DNA of 64,000 nt. Source: Nocardioides aromaticivorans. GTDB taxonomy: Bacteria > Actinomycetota > Actinomycetes > Propionibacteriales > Nocardioidaceae. Location of the stretch: contig NZ_JACBZM010000001.1 in assembly GCF_013408525.1 (NCBI RefSeq), positions 2,604,001 through 2,668,000 of the forward strand, written 5' to 3'. Each line of letters starts with the position of its first letter. Position 1 is the first letter of the stretch. A program made the position numbers and the translations under genes. Shown here piece by piece: positions 33,964 through 43,141 of the stretch. The notes beneath the pieces are model-generated. The model was not told the origin of the DNA. It saw nothing but the letters and a program-made list of their open reading frames with translations, and searched no databases.

Positions 33964-35364
33964 ATGTCCGGTACGGGGGCCCGGCCGCCTGTGGCCGGCA
34001 CGGTCACCGCGGTGACCGTCCACGGACCGCGCGGGGTGCTCGACCTGACCGTCCCGACCGGCGCCACGCTGAGCGACGTGGCCCGCACCTACGCGGCCGA
34101 GGCGGGCCTGCCGGCGCCCCTGCCGTTCGTCACCCGGACCGGCGCGCCCCTGCGGATGACCGACGAGGTCGGCGCCGTGGGGCTGGTCCCCGGCTCGATG
34201 CTCGTCGCGGTCGACCCCGCGGCGATCCCGCCGCCGACCCGCCGCCGCACGATGGCGGGCGACTCGGCGCCACCGGTCGTGGTCGGTACGGCGTCCGCCA
34301 CCTGGCTCTGCGTCGCCGTCGGCGTCGCGGTCGTCGCGGGCCTGTGCACCGCGCTGCTGCCCGAGGACGACCGCTGGCCGGCGGTGGCCGTGCTGCTGGC
34401 GACCGCCCTCGTCGGCTGCCTGCCGTTCGGCGCGCTCGCCGCGCAGCGGGTCGTCGCGGCCCCGGTGTTCGCGGCCGCGGCGATCCTCGCGGTCGTCTGG
34501 GACCCCCTTCCCGAGCGACTGCCGACGGTGCTCGGGACCGCCGCGCTCGCCGGGGCGGTCACCGCCGCCATCGGTCGTGCGCTCTCCGAACCGGACAGCC
34601 GTGCCGAGCAGGCCCTGCGGACCTGGCTGGTGGTCGGCGCGGCCTGGTTCGTGCTGGCCGGCGTCGCGGCGCTGACGAGCACGTCGCCGCAGACGGTGTG
34701 GGCGGTCCTGTTCCTGGTCGCCGTGCTGGGAGCGCGCTTCGTGCCGGAGGTCGCCGTCGACGTCCCGGACCAGTACCTCCTCGACCTCGAGCGCCTTGCC
34801 GTCACCGCGTGGTCCGCACGTGAGCGCCCGACCGGACGTCGCGGGCGGATCGTCGTACCGGAGCGGGCGGTGGGCGACGTCGCCAGCCGCGGCACCCGCA
34901 CCGTGCGGGCGGCGACGACCGCGATCTTCGTGGTGGTGCTGCTGTCGGCCCCGCTGCTGCTGTGGACGGCCGATCTCCCGCTGGACCGCATCGGCGCCCG
35001 CTGCCTCGTCGGCTTCGGCGGTGCCGCCCTGTTGTTCGCCGCCCGCAGCTACCGCCATGCCCTGGCGCGCCGGCTGCTGCGGCTCTCCGGTGTCTACGCC
35101 CTGGCCCTCGTCTCCGCCGTGATGCTCGGCGTGCTGCCCGGCGGTCCCGGGTCCGGGAGCAGCCTCCCCGGGCTGGTGGCCTTCCTCGCCGTGGGCGTTG
35201 CCGCGCTGCTGGTGCTGGTCGCCGTGCTCGTCGGACGTGGGTGGCGGTCGGCGTGGTGGTCGCGACGGGCGGAGATCGCCGAGGCCGTCAGCGGTTCCTT
35301 CGCGGTCGGGTCCCTCGTCGTCGCGGTGGGCTTCTTCCGCTACCTGTGGGAACTCACGAGTTGA
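33964..35364 (+). CDS. YukD-domain multi-pass membrane protein (EccD-like paralogue)
   Basis: 466 aa. A ubiquitin-like YukD domain (about 10-85, VTVHGPRGVLDLTVPTGATL) followed by about eleven membrane helices, the architecture of EccD, the ESX channel component. It differs strongly from the second EccD-type protein at 36306. Start could also be ATG 33913, which has the better AGGAG; 33964 gives an N-terminus like that of the second copy. First gene of the rightward arm, sharing a promoter region with eccC. Confidence 0.75.
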   Translation: MSGTGARPPVAGTVTAVTVHGPRGVLDLTVPTGATLSDVARTYAAEAGLPAPLPFVTRTGAPLRMTDEVGAVGLVPGSMLVAVDPAAIPPPTRRRTMAGDSAPPVVVGTASATWLCVAVGVAVVAGLCTALLPEDDRWPAVAVLLATALVGCLPFGALAAQRVVAAPVFAAAAILAVVWDPLPERLPTVLGTAALAGAVTAAIGRALSEPDSRAEQALRTWLVVGAAWFVLAGVAALTSTSPQTVWAVLFLVAVLGARFVPEVAVDVPDQYLLDLERLAVTAWSARERPTGRRGRIVVPERAVGDVASRGTRTVRAATTAIFVVVLLSAPLLLWTADLPLDRIGARCLVGFGGAALLFAARSYRHALARRLLRLSGVYALALVSAVMLGVLPGGPGSGSSLPGLVAFLAVGVAALLVLVAVLVGRGWRSAWWSRRAEIAEAVSGSFAVGSLVVAVGFFRYLWELTS

Positions 35365-35489
35365 TGTTTAGCCCCCGCCGGAGCACGGGTACCAAGCAGC
35401 GCATCGGCTCTTTGGCAGCACTCGGGAGCCAACAAAGGGAAAGTCAACCGAGGGGCGCGACCCGCCCCATCTGACCAAGGAGCATCAGA

Positions 35490-35810
35490 ATGTCGAATGT
35501 CGAGTTCGGCCACGCAGAGGGCGCGCTCAAGCAGATCGCCGATCGCGTCGTTCAGGCCAAGCAGGAGTTCGGACAGCACTCCGCCACCATGGAGTCCCAG
35601 CTCGAGGGCATGCGGAGCGCCTGGGTGGGCTCGGGCGGTCTCTCCTTCCAGCAGCTGAAGGACGCCTGGATCGAGAAGCACAAGGTCGTCGTCACGGCGC
35701 TGGACAAGTTCCACGCCTCGCTGACCGAGACCGAGAAGGACAACACGGCCGTCGACGAGCAGGCGGGTGCGGGCATGAACACGCTGCTCAACCGCCTCGG
35801 CAGCCAGTGA
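35490..35810 (+). CDS. WXG100 (ESAT-6-like) protein
   Basis: 106 aa helical-hairpin protein. Turn motif W-V-G in RSAWVGSGG at about residue 45; both arms amphipathic. Secreted substrate of type VII systems, usually as a dimer with a second WXG100 protein. No YxxxD in the C-terminal arm, so it probably depends on the partner encoded 47 bp downstream. RBS AAGGAG. Confidence 0.92.
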   Translation: MSNVEFGHAEGALKQIADRVVQAKQEFGQHSATMESQLEGMRSAWVGSGGLSFQQLKDAWIEKHKVVVTALDKFHASLTETEKDNTAVDEQAGAGMNTLLNRLGSQ

Positions 35811-35857
35811 CCTCCCCCCACCCCCACGACGACTTCACGAACTGAGGAGACAAGATC

Positions 35858-36169
35858 ATGAGCGCTGACTTCGGTGCACTCGACGGCCTGCGGGTTCGTC
35901 ACGGCGAGCTCGACGCCGCCGCTGAGGCGATGTACAACACCGTCAAGAAGATGGACGACAGCCTGAACAGCCTGGAGAGCGATGTCGCTCCCAAGGTGGC
36001 GACCTGGTCCGGTGACCAGCAGGAGGCCTACAAGTCCGCGAAGGCCGCCTGGGACTGGGCGATGCAGGAGCTCAAGGACCTGCTCGACCGCAGCCACCAG
36101 ACCGTCTACCAGTCGAACGCCGAGTACCTCGCCGCCGACAAGCGCGGCGCGAGCCGCTTCGACTTCTGA
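35858..36169 (+). CDS. WXG100 (CFP-10/ESAT-6-like) protein with YxxxD signal
   Basis: 103 aa. WSG turn in VATWSGDQQEAY (about residue 48) and, near the C-terminus, EYLAADKR, which contains YxxxD, the general type VII secretion signal. Likely heterodimer partner of the preceding Esx protein. Preceded by GAGGAGA and followed by a strong stem-loop at 36200, which would allow esx mRNA to be more abundant than downstream membrane-component mRNA. Confidence 0.92.
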   Translation: MSADFGALDGLRVRHGELDAAAEAMYNTVKKMDDSLNSLESDVAPKVATWSGDQQEAYKSAKAAWDWAMQELKDLLDRSHQTVYQSNAEYLAADKRGASRFDF

Positions 36170-36199
36170 TCGAGCCGGTCGGTTCGATTGCTGGTCAAC

Positions 36200-36230
36200 G
36201 GAAGGGCCGACGCCACGCGTCGGCCCTTCC
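36200..36230 (+). terminator. Perfect stem-loop after the esx pair
   Basis: GGAAGGGCCGACGC (36200-36213), loop CAC, exact inverse at 36217-36230. It separates the esx pair from eccD. Confidence 0.85.
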
Positions 36231-36305
36231 GCCATGTCCCGGCCCGTACGGGCCGCAACCGCCGTGCCACGATGGCACCTCGGTCTCTCGGGAAGGTGTG
36301 AGCAG

Positions 36306-37691
36306 ATGACACAAGCTGGTCGGGCGCCGGGGGCGGTCGCCTCCGGACTGGTCCGGGTCACCGTCACCTCGGGCACCCGTCGGGTCGACCTCGTGCTCCC
36401 CGGCGCGGTCCCCGTCGCCGAGCTGCTGCCGGAGCTGGCGCGCAGCGTCGGCCTGCTCGACCCGGCCACCGTGCACGGTGGCTACCGGGTCGTCACCGCG
36501 GACGGGCGACGGCTGGTGCCCGACACCGGGCTCACCCTCCAGGGCGTCGAGGACGGTGGCCTCCTCACGGTCACGGCCGGCGTCGACGACCCGCCGCCGC
36601 GGGTCTACGACGACGTCGTGGAGGCGATGTCGGACGTCGTCGAGAACGACCTCAAGCCCTGGCAGGCGTCATCCGGGCGTCGTACCGCCCTGTTCGCGGC
36701 GGGGCTGTTCCTCGCCCTCGGCGCCGCCGCGCTCCTGGTGCAGCGCGGCTCCGACCTCGCCGCTGCCGCGACCGCCGTGGTCGCGCTGGCCCTCTGCGCC
36801 GGCGCCGTGGTGCTGTCCCGTGCCCAGCACGAGCCGGAGGCCGCGGTCGGCGTCGCCTGGCTCGGAGCCGGGTACGCCGCCGTCGCGGGCGTGATGTTCG
36901 CGCCGCAGGACACCGCGCTGCTGGGACAGCCCCTCGCCTTCGCCGGAGCGGGCGCGCTCGTCGCCGGCCTGGTCTGCGTGATCGGCCTGGGTGCCGGCCG
37001 AACCCTCGTCTTCCCGCCGGTCGTGATCGGTGCGCTGGGGCTCGCGATCGGTCTCTACCTCGACTCGCGCGACGGCGGCGGCTTCGGCGCGGCCGAGCTG
37101 CTGACGGTGGTGCTGTGCCTGGTCGTGCTCGCGGGCAGCGTTTTCCCGTGGCTCGCCCTGGGCGCGACCTCGACGCGGATCGACCAGATCTACTCGACCG
37201 CCGACCTCACGGCCGACCCGGACGACATCGAGCGCGACCAGGTCGCCGCCGATGCCCGGATCGCGCACGAGATCCTGCTCGCGATCACCGGCACGGTCGG
37301 CGTGCTCATCGTGCTGGTCGCGCCGCTGGCCGTCAGCCTGGGCGTGACCGGCACGTTGCTGGCCGTCGACGCCTGCCTGATCGTCATGCTCCGCACACGC
37401 CAGTACCGCACCGGCAGCGAGGTCCTGGTCGGCCTGACCGCCGGCATCGCCGGACTGGCCACCACCGCGCTGGCGGTCCTCGCCCTGCACGGCGACTGGC
37501 GCCCGACCCTCGCGGTCGTGCTGGCCGTCGCCGGCGCCGTGCTCCTCGCGGCGACCCTGACGCCGTCGGCGCCCTCCGTGCGCCGCGGCCGCCTGGGCGA
37601 CGTCCTCGAGTCGACGGCGCTGATCGCCCTGCTCCCGCTGCTCGTCGTGGCCGTCGGCCTCTTCGAGACCGTGCACAAGGCGCTCGACTGA
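36306..37691 (+). CDS. eccD: Type VII secretion membrane channel protein EccD
   Basis: 461 aa. N-terminal YukD ubiquitin-like domain (about 14-90, LVRVTVTSGTRRVDLVLPG), a short cytosolic linker with DDVVEAMSDVVENDLKPW, then eleven hydrophobic segments. FPWLALGATSTRIDQIY is a typical EccD loop. EccD forms the membrane core around EccC. ATG 36306 after GGAAGG; eccB starts 14 bp downstream. Confidence 0.92.
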   Translation: MTQAGRAPGAVASGLVRVTVTSGTRRVDLVLPGAVPVAELLPELARSVGLLDPATVHGGYRVVTADGRRLVPDTGLTLQGVEDGGLLTVTAGVDDPPPRVYDDVVEAMSDVVENDLKPWQASSGRRTALFAAGLFLALGAAALLVQRGSDLAAAATAVVALALCAGAVVLSRAQHEPEAAVGVAWLGAGYAAVAGVMFAPQDTALLGQPLAFAGAGALVAGLVCVIGLGAGRTLVFPPVVIGALGLAIGLYLDSRDGGGFGAAELLTVVLCLVVLAGSVFPWLALGATSTRIDQIYSTADLTADPDDIERDQVAADARIAHEILLAITGTVGVLIVLVAPLAVSLGVTGTLLAVDACLIVMLRTRQYRTGSEVLVGLTAGIAGLATTALAVLALHGDWRPTLAVVLAVAGAVLLAATLTPSAPSVRRGRLGDVLESTALIALLPLLVVAVGLFETVHKALD

Positions 37692-37704
37692 TGGGGCTGC
37701 GCTG

Positions 37705-39141
37705 ATGGCGACCAAGAAGGACCTCGTCGAGGCCTACTCGTTCAGCCGGCGCCGGTTGGTGACGGCCTTCGTCTCGGGCGCGCCCGGCGGCCGGGAGGTC
37801 GAGCCGGCGCGCCCCGGCCGGATGATCGTCGGCGGCGTCGCGCTGGCCATCCTGCTGATCGCAGGCGCTGCCGTGGCCGGCGCGCTCACGAAGCGCCCGA
37901 CCGTCGACTGGGACAGCCCGGGCCTGGTCACCGACGACCACGGCGCGCTCTACGTCATCCTCGACGAGGAGCAGTCGCAGGGCCAGGAGCAGCTGCGGCC
38001 GGTGATCAACGTGACCTCCGCGCAGCTCATCCTCGGTGCCGACGTGAAGACCAAGAGCGTGCCGGACGACGTCCTCGCCGAGCGCAAGAAGGGCCCGTCG
38101 ATCGGCATCCTCGACGCACCGCCGACCGTTCCCGGCGCGGGCAACCTCCTCAACAGCGGCTGGGTGTCGTGCACCGCGACCGGCAAGGGCGTGCAGACCG
38201 AGGTCCGCCCCGGTCGGTCGGTCCAGGAGACCCCCGAGCTCGGCTTCGTGGTCCGTGGCGAGCCGAGCGGCAAGCGCTACCTGATCGCCCAGGCCGAGGT
38301 GCCGGGCCACCCGGTGCGCGCCTACAGCTACGCCGCGCCCGCCAACCCCGACGGCCTGTACGCCGACCTCAAGGTCGAGGCCAGCGACGAGATCGTCGTG
38401 CCCGACGCCTGGCTGGGGCTCTTCCCGACCGGCGGCGCGCTGACCGAGGCCGGCCTGGGATTCGACGACTGGGGCCAGCGGGTCCCCCTGCCCGGCTACA
38501 CGACGGCGCGGGTCGGCGACTACTACGAGCGCAGCGGCCAGTTCTACGCCGTCACGAAGAAGGGATTCGTGCAGCTGAGCGAGTTCGCGTTCGCGGTGCT
38601 GCGCAGCACCCCGATCGGTGACGACATGCCGCGACCGATCAAGCAGGTCGGCGAGGGTGGCGCGTTCAAGGTCGTCGCCGCTCCCTACGACGCGTCGTCG
38701 TGGCCCGAGGACGCCATCGCCGGGGGTTCCGCCCGCCGCACCGACACTGTCTGCGGCGTGCTGAAGACCGGCGAGGACGAGGAGCCGGCCGTGCTCCTCG
38801 CCACCTTCCCGTCGGGCTCGGCGATGATCGGCGACGTCAGCGCCGGCCAGAGCAATGTCAGCGTCGAGGCCGGGTACGGCGCCGTGGTGCGCTCGGCCGA
38901 CTGGGACACCTCGAGTGGTGGCACCGTCCACCTGGTCGACGACGGCGGTCGCAGCTACTCCATCGCCGGCATGACCGAGGTCGACAACCTCGGCTACGGA
39001 CGCGTCCCGGAGGTCGTCGTACCGTCCACCTGGCTGCAGCTGTTCACGCCGGGCCCGGACCTGTCGCTCCTCGACGCGCTCTGCCCGCCCCGGACGCCCT
39101 CCGAGGACGTCGGCGACTCGGTCGGTCCGGCGTGCGCGTGA
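37705..39141 (+). CDS. eccB: Type VII secretion protein EccB
   Basis: 478 aa. MATKKDLVEAYSFSRRRLV is the characteristic N-terminus, one membrane helix (about 40-62), and a large extracytoplasmic region of repeated domains with two conserved Cys (VSCTATG and TVCGVL). EccB bridges the core complex to the outside. Its stop overlaps the mycosin GTG (GTGA), showing translational coupling. Confidence 0.95.
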   Translation: MATKKDLVEAYSFSRRRLVTAFVSGAPGGREVEPARPGRMIVGGVALAILLIAGAAVAGALTKRPTVDWDSPGLVTDDHGALYVILDEEQSQGQEQLRPVINVTSAQLILGADVKTKSVPDDVLAERKKGPSIGILDAPPTVPGAGNLLNSGWVSCTATGKGVQTEVRPGRSVQETPELGFVVRGEPSGKRYLIAQAEVPGHPVRAYSYAAPANPDGLYADLKVEASDEIVVPDAWLGLFPTGGALTEAGLGFDDWGQRVPLPGYTTARVGDYYERSGQFYAVTKKGFVQLSEFAFAVLRSTPIGDDMPRPIKQVGEGGAFKVVAAPYDASSWPEDAIAGGSARRTDTVCGVLKTGEDEEPAVLLATFPSGSAMIGDVSAGQSNVSVEAGYGAVVRSADWDTSSGGTVHLVDDGGRSYSIAGMTEVDNLGYGRVPEVVVPSTWLQLFTPGPDLSLLDALCPPRTPSEDVGDSVGPACA

Positions 39142-40370
39142 GCGGCCGGGCCGGCGCGCGGCTGGCGGTGCTCGCCGTGGCCGCGCTGGCGGTGCCGCTC
39201 GCGCCCGGAGCGCCGGCGTCGGCCGTGCCGGCCGCTGCCGCGGCCCTCGCCGAGGGACCGGACTGCCTGGCCACCGGCGAGGACGCCGACCGCAAGGTCA
39301 AGGGCGTCAACGAGGCCAGCGAGGCGCTGCAGGTGCCGGAGGCGAGCGCCATCGCCGCCCGTGCGGACCGCCGTCCCGGACAGGGCGTGCGGGTCGTGGT
39401 GGTCGACACCGAGATCCCGGGTGGGGCTGCCCTGGGGGCGCGTCCGGACCTCGCCAGCGCCCACGGGCTGACCGCCGCGGGGATCGTCGGTGGGCAGCCC
39501 CAGACCGACCCGTCGGTCGATGCCGGCATCGCGCCCGCCGCCGACGTCGTCCCGGCGAAGTTCTACGACGTGCCGCGCGGCCAGGAGAGCGACGGCGAGA
39601 GCACGCCCTCGTCGGGTGCCCTGGCGAGGGCGCTCGACGAGGTCGACGTCCGGGGGCGCACCATCGTGCTCGTCCCTGCCGTCGTGGCCGGCTCGGACGA
39701 CCTGCAGGACGCCCTCGCCCGCCTGCACCGCGCGGGCGCGCTGGTGATCGCCCCGGCGGGCGACGTACCGGCGGAGGGAGCGGGCTTCCTCGAGGAGTAC
39801 GCCGAGGTGAAGCCCGGTCAGGACGCCGCGGCCGACGTCTGGCCGGCCGCCGACCCCGACGTCGTCGCCGTCGGGATCTCCTCGCCCGAGTGGCAGGCCC
39901 GGGCGCTGCGCAACTCGGCCGTGGACCTCGCGGCCCCCGGCGCGGGATCCGTGTCGATCGGCGTCCAGGGCGGCTGGTGCGTCGTCACGGAGGGATCGAC
40001 GGAGTGGGCAGCGGCCCAGGTCGCCGGCGTGGCCGCGCTGGTCTGGTCGGTCCACGACGACGACACCGCCGACGAGCTGCGCAAGCGGCTGGAGGCCACC
40101 GCCAGCGGCAACGGCCAGGCCAGCCCGCTCACCGGCTTCGGCGTGGTCCAGCCGGTCGAGGCGCTGCAGCGTCCGGTCGAGAGCATGGCGGGCCAGGCCC
40201 GCCGCAACGAGGTCGTGCCACGCGGGACGGTGCCGGCGGAGCGTGCCGACCTGCTCGCGGGCACGCGGCGCGACGCGGTCTGGTGGGGTCTCGGCGGGGG
40301 AGGCGCGCTGGTCGTGCTGCTGGTCCTGCGGCCGGTCCTGGCGCGACGGCGCGGGCGTTCCTCCACCTGA
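39138..40370 (+). CDS. mycP: Mycosin-like subtilase (MycP) with degenerate active site
   Basis: 410 aa. Signal peptide (about 1-35), subtilase domain, one C-terminal membrane helix (about 385-402) and a basic tail, the mycosin layout. The Asp region is VVVVDTEIPGG (usual DTG), the His region is SAHGLTAAGIVGG (usual HGT). The expected GTSxAAP serine loop reads EGSTEWAAAQVAGVAAL, and the oxyanion Asn loop reads APAGDVP. So Asp and His remain but the Ser and Asn positions are altered. It may be a structural pseudoprotease that stabilises the ESX complex. Confidence 0.87.
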   Translation: MSGRAGARLAVLAVAALAVPLAPGAPASAVPAAAAALAEGPDCLATGEDADRKVKGVNEASEALQVPEASAIAARADRRPGQGVRVVVVDTEIPGGAALGARPDLASAHGLTAAGIVGGQPQTDPSVDAGIAPAADVVPAKFYDVPRGQESDGESTPSSGALARALDEVDVRGRTIVLVPAVVAGSDDLQDALARLHRAGALVIAPAGDVPAEGAGFLEEYAEVKPGQDAAADVWPAADPDVVAVGISSPEWQARALRNSAVDLAAPGAGSVSIGVQGGWCVVTEGSTEWAAAQVAGVAALVWSVHDDDTADELRKRLEATASGNGQASPLTGFGVVQPVEALQRPVESMAGQARRNEVVPRGTVPAERADLLAGTRRDAVWWGLGGGGALVVLLVLRPVLARRRGRSST

Positions 40371-40390
40371 CGACATCGCCCTCGCCGGGC

Positions 40391-41851
40391 TCAGGCCCCG
40401 GTGGCGGCGTGGGTCAACGGGCCGCTGCGCACGCCGAAGCGGGTGGCGATCGTGTCGAGCGTGCGCTGGTCGTGGCGTCGCTTGCGGTGATGGGTGGCAA
40501 GGAAGCGGGCCACGCCGGCGACCTGGCGCGGGACGGGGTACCACAGGTTGAAGTCCAGCCCGCACTGCATGATGACCCGCTTCGGCAAGGTGTCGACCAG
40601 CAGGCTCAGGTTGTGCATCGTGAGGACCATGGAGGCGTAGATGACCACCGACGGCGCCTCCCGCTGCAGCTGGGCGAGGTCCAGCTCGTAGAGCGGGAGG
40701 TCGTGGAGCCGGCCATGGAACATCAGGTGGGTCATGTAGTAGCCGGCGAAGGCGGTGAAGCCGCCGAACGTGCTCGAGCGCATCTGGATGGACAGCACGT
40801 TCCCCGTGGCCGAGGTGTACGGCTCGTAGGGATGGACCTCGCGCAGGAGGGAGCCGGTGCAGTTGAGGATCCAGCTGCCGGGCGCCGTCTGCCGGGAGCG
40901 GCCGTCACGGTCCACGACGTCCACGTCGCCGTCGTCGCGGTCGACGGCGTCGGCGAAGTAGGTGCGTTCGGCGGTGCGGAGCCCGTCGGTGATGACCCGG
41001 TTCTCCGCCTCGGACAGGTAGGCGCTGAGGTAGTTGACGGCATCGGCGACGGGACCAGTGCCGTACGTCGACCGGAACCAGTCGCTCACCGCGACCTCGT
41101 TGGTGCCGTCGTAGCGGTCGCTGACCTGGCGGACCATGGTGTTGATCGGTGTGCCGCCCCACCAGCGTCGGGCGCCGGTGGGGAAGAAGGTGTCGCGCCG
41201 CGCGAAGATCGTGCCGGGGCCGGCCAACAGGTGGACCTCGCGACCGGGGGCCTCCGTGAGGATGCGGTGGGCCGCGTCCATCGCGGTCTTCCCCCCGCCC
41301 ACGATCCACACCGGCTCGTCACCCCTCCGGACGGCGTCCAGGTCGAGGGTCTCCGGCGTGATGCTCCGGACCCGGGAGCTGGTGGTCGACAGGGGAGGAT
41401 TCGGCTGCACCTGATGGCCGAAGGCCTTGACCAGGCGGCGGGTGATGACCGTGTGCTCCGTGCTGTCCGGCCCCTGCAGCCTCACCTCGACGAGGCCGTC
41501 GGCCTCCGTGTGGCCGGTGTAGGCCCAGCCGAACCGCTCGTCGAGGGTGAGCTTCCGCCCCGCGACGTCGAGGCAGTGGCGCAGGTGGTCGAGGACCTCC
41601 GTGCGCGATGCCAGGTGGCTCGGTGGCGCATCGAGCTGCCACTTGATGTTGCCTGCCGTGAAGATCGGGTGCGGCTGGTGGAGCCGGACGTAGTCGTAGG
41701 TGTCGACCCACATCCCGCCGGGACGCGGGCGGACGTCGACGACGACTGCCGGGGCGTTGCGGGGCAGGTGGCCGGCCGCGACGACGAGCGCGTTCAGGCC
41801 ACTGATCCCCGCGCCGACGACGCAGACCTCGTGGATGGTCGGGTCGGCCAC
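40391..41851 (-). CDS. FAD/NAD(P)-binding monooxygenase-like protein
   Basis: 486 aa. FAD motif GAGISGLNAL at residues 13-22, FAD contact RPRPGGMWVDTYDYVRLHQP, and a second dinucleotide motif VGGGKTAMDAA (about 196-206), as in flavin monooxygenase-like proteins of the NAD(P)-binding FAD group. C-terminal part is helical and Arg/His-rich. Substrate unknown. Converges on mycP (20 bp between stops). Confidence 0.78.
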   Translation of the reverse strand: MADPTIHEVCVVGAGISGLNALVVAAGHLPRNAPAVVVDVRPRPGGMWVDTYDYVRLHQPHPIFTAGNIKWQLDAPPSHLASRTEVLDHLRHCLDVAGRKLTLDERFGWAYTGHTEADGLVEVRLQGPDSTEHTVITRRLVKAFGHQVQPNPPLSTTSSRVRSITPETLDLDAVRRGDEPVWIVGGGKTAMDAAHRILTEAPGREVHLLAGPGTIFARRDTFFPTGARRWWGGTPINTMVRQVSDRYDGTNEVAVSDWFRSTYGTGPVADAVNYLSAYLSEAENRVITDGLRTAERTYFADAVDRDDGDVDVVDRDGRSRQTAPGSWILNCTGSLLREVHPYEPYTSATGNVLSIQMRSSTFGGFTAFAGYYMTHLMFHGRLHDLPLYELDLAQLQREAPSVVIYASMVLTMHNLSLLVDTLPKRVIMQCGLDFNLWYPVPRQVAGVARFLATHHRKRRHDQRTLDTIATRFGVRSGPLTHAATGA

Positions 41852-41940
41852 GGCGGCTCCTCGGGTCGGGCGCCGCCCCGAGCTCGCCGCGTCGTGAGCC
41901 TAGGAATCCGGCCGCGACCTGTCCACTGTCGCTTTCGGCG

Positions 41941-42633
41941 TCAGCTGTAGACGGCGTCCCCGACCTTGGGGGCCGGTACGGCGCCGGCGGCCTGCCGCTC
42001 GCGGGCGTAGGCGATGAACCCGTCGATGTCCTCGCTGGCGAGCAGCGGGACGGCGGCCCGGACCTCGTCCTCGGGCCAGTCCCACCAGGCGATCTCGAGC
42101 AGCGCCTCGATCTGCTCCGGCGAGAAGCGGTAGCGGATGACCTTGGCGGGGACCCCGCCGACGACGGCGTAGTCCGGGACGTCCTTGGTGATGACGGCGC
42201 CCGAGCCGATGCAGGCACCGTGGCCGATGCGGACGCCGCCGTGGACGATCACGCCGTGGTTGAGGTAGACGTCGGACCCGATGAAGCTGTCGGCCGTCTT
42301 GCGGGGGAAGCCGTCCTGGCCCGCGCCCTCCATGCCGAACAGGATCCGGTGGGGGTAGGTCGTCACCGTGGTGATCGGGTGGCCGCCGCCGACGATGACA
42401 TAGGCGTCCTCGGCGATCGAGCTGTAGTCGCCGATCGTGAGGCGGGTGTCGTCGTGCGGGAGCAGGCGGATCATCGGGATGCCGTTGAGCCGGGAGTGCG
42501 GGCCCATGGTGACCCGACCCTGCTTCTCGCCGGCGCGGAGGCGGGCGTGGTTCTCGCCCTCGATCGCCCACATCGCGCGGCGGATCAGGTGCTTGAGCCA
42601 GAGGACGAGGATCCGGAGCTTGCTCGACTGCAT
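41941..42633 (-). CDS. Hexapeptide-repeat O-acetyltransferase (CatB/XAT type)
   Basis: 230 aa from ATG 42633 (GAAGGG upstream). A helical N-terminus then a left-handed beta-helix: IGDYSSIAEDAYVIVGGGHP, FIGSDVYLNHGVIVHGG and IGHGACIGSGAVITKDV, PDYAVVGGVPAKVIRYRF. His in NHGVIVHGG is the likely base. Acyl acceptor is probably a sugar or cell-envelope glycan, not shown. Confidence 0.82.
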   Translation of the reverse strand: MQSSKLRILVLWLKHLIRRAMWAIEGENHARLRAGEKQGRVTMGPHSRLNGIPMIRLLPHDDTRLTIGDYSSIAEDAYVIVGGGHPITTVTTYPHRILFGMEGAGQDGFPRKTADSFIGSDVYLNHGVIVHGGVRIGHGACIGSGAVITKDVPDYAVVGGVPAKVIRYRFSPEQIEALLEIAWWDWPEDEVRAAVPLLASEDIDGFIAYARERQAAGAVPAPKVGDAVYS

Positions 42634-42732
42634 CGTGCCCTTCCGAGGCCGGGGGTTCGCTGGGAGGCACACGCTATCCCAGCCCTCGGATCCGCTGCAT
42701 GGACATCCGGAAAGGCGCAGGGGGACGGAACG

Positions 42733-42767
42733 ACAGGAGCCCCGGTCCAGCGGACCGGGGCTCCTGT
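42733..42767 (-). terminator. Stem-loop downstream of tRNA-Ser
   Basis: Perfect 16-bp stem: ACAGGAGCCCCGGTCC (42733-42748), loop AGC, inverse at 42752-42767. It lies 6 bases beyond the tRNA 3' end on the minus strand. Confidence 0.85.
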
Positions 42768-42772
42768 GACGG

Positions 42773-42857
42773 CGGAGGTAGGGGGATTCGAACCCCCGAG
42801 GGCGTTAACCCAACACGGATTCCAGCCGTGCGCCATAGGCCACTAGGCGATACCTCC
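42773..42857 (-). tRNA. tRNA-Ser (anticodon GGA)
   Basis: 85 nt. Acceptor GGAGGTA pairs with TACCTCC, anticodon stem CACGG/CCGTG encloses CTGGAAT (anticodon GGA), a long class II variable arm follows and the T-arm is GGGGGTTCGAATCCCCC. Discriminator G; CCA is not encoded. Confidence 0.96.
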
Positions 42858-42980
42858 GCCGAGGAGGTTACCGGTCGCCGACCGGCAGCCGGAAATCGCG
42901 TGGCCCGCCGGTGGCCGCGGGGGAGTGGTCGTCGGTGGTGCCCGGAGTTCGGAGCGCCCGGGAGGGTCGTCTAGAGTGGG

Positions 42981-43073
42981 GGCAACCCCCCGCGCGGCGG
43001 TATCTCACCCAACTCCCCCAGGGCCGGAAGGCAGCAAGGGTAAGTGAGCTCTATCGGGTGTGCGGGGGGCCTC
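42981..43073 (+). ncRNA. ffs: Signal recognition particle 4.5S RNA
   Basis: Contains the conserved domain IV loop GGCCGGAAGGCAGCAAGGG, with outer stems ACCCCCCGCGC and GTGCGGGGGG closing it. Length and hairpin shape fit the small bacterial SRP RNA. Promoter just upstream: TTCGGA (42948) and TAGAGT (42972) with an 18-bp spacer. Exact ends are estimated. Its place before dnaX is the usual actinobacterial order. Confidence 0.93.
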
Positions 43074-43141
43074 TTCGTCTCCGGGGGCCGTTCGGGGCCG
43101 CCGCCCTGTCGGGTGTCGGGGCCGCTCGTTAGTGTTCAGGG

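Noticed and set aside
42661..42732. A small open frame across the region before tRNA-Ser
   Set aside because: It runs into the terminator and tRNA and has no ribosome-binding site.
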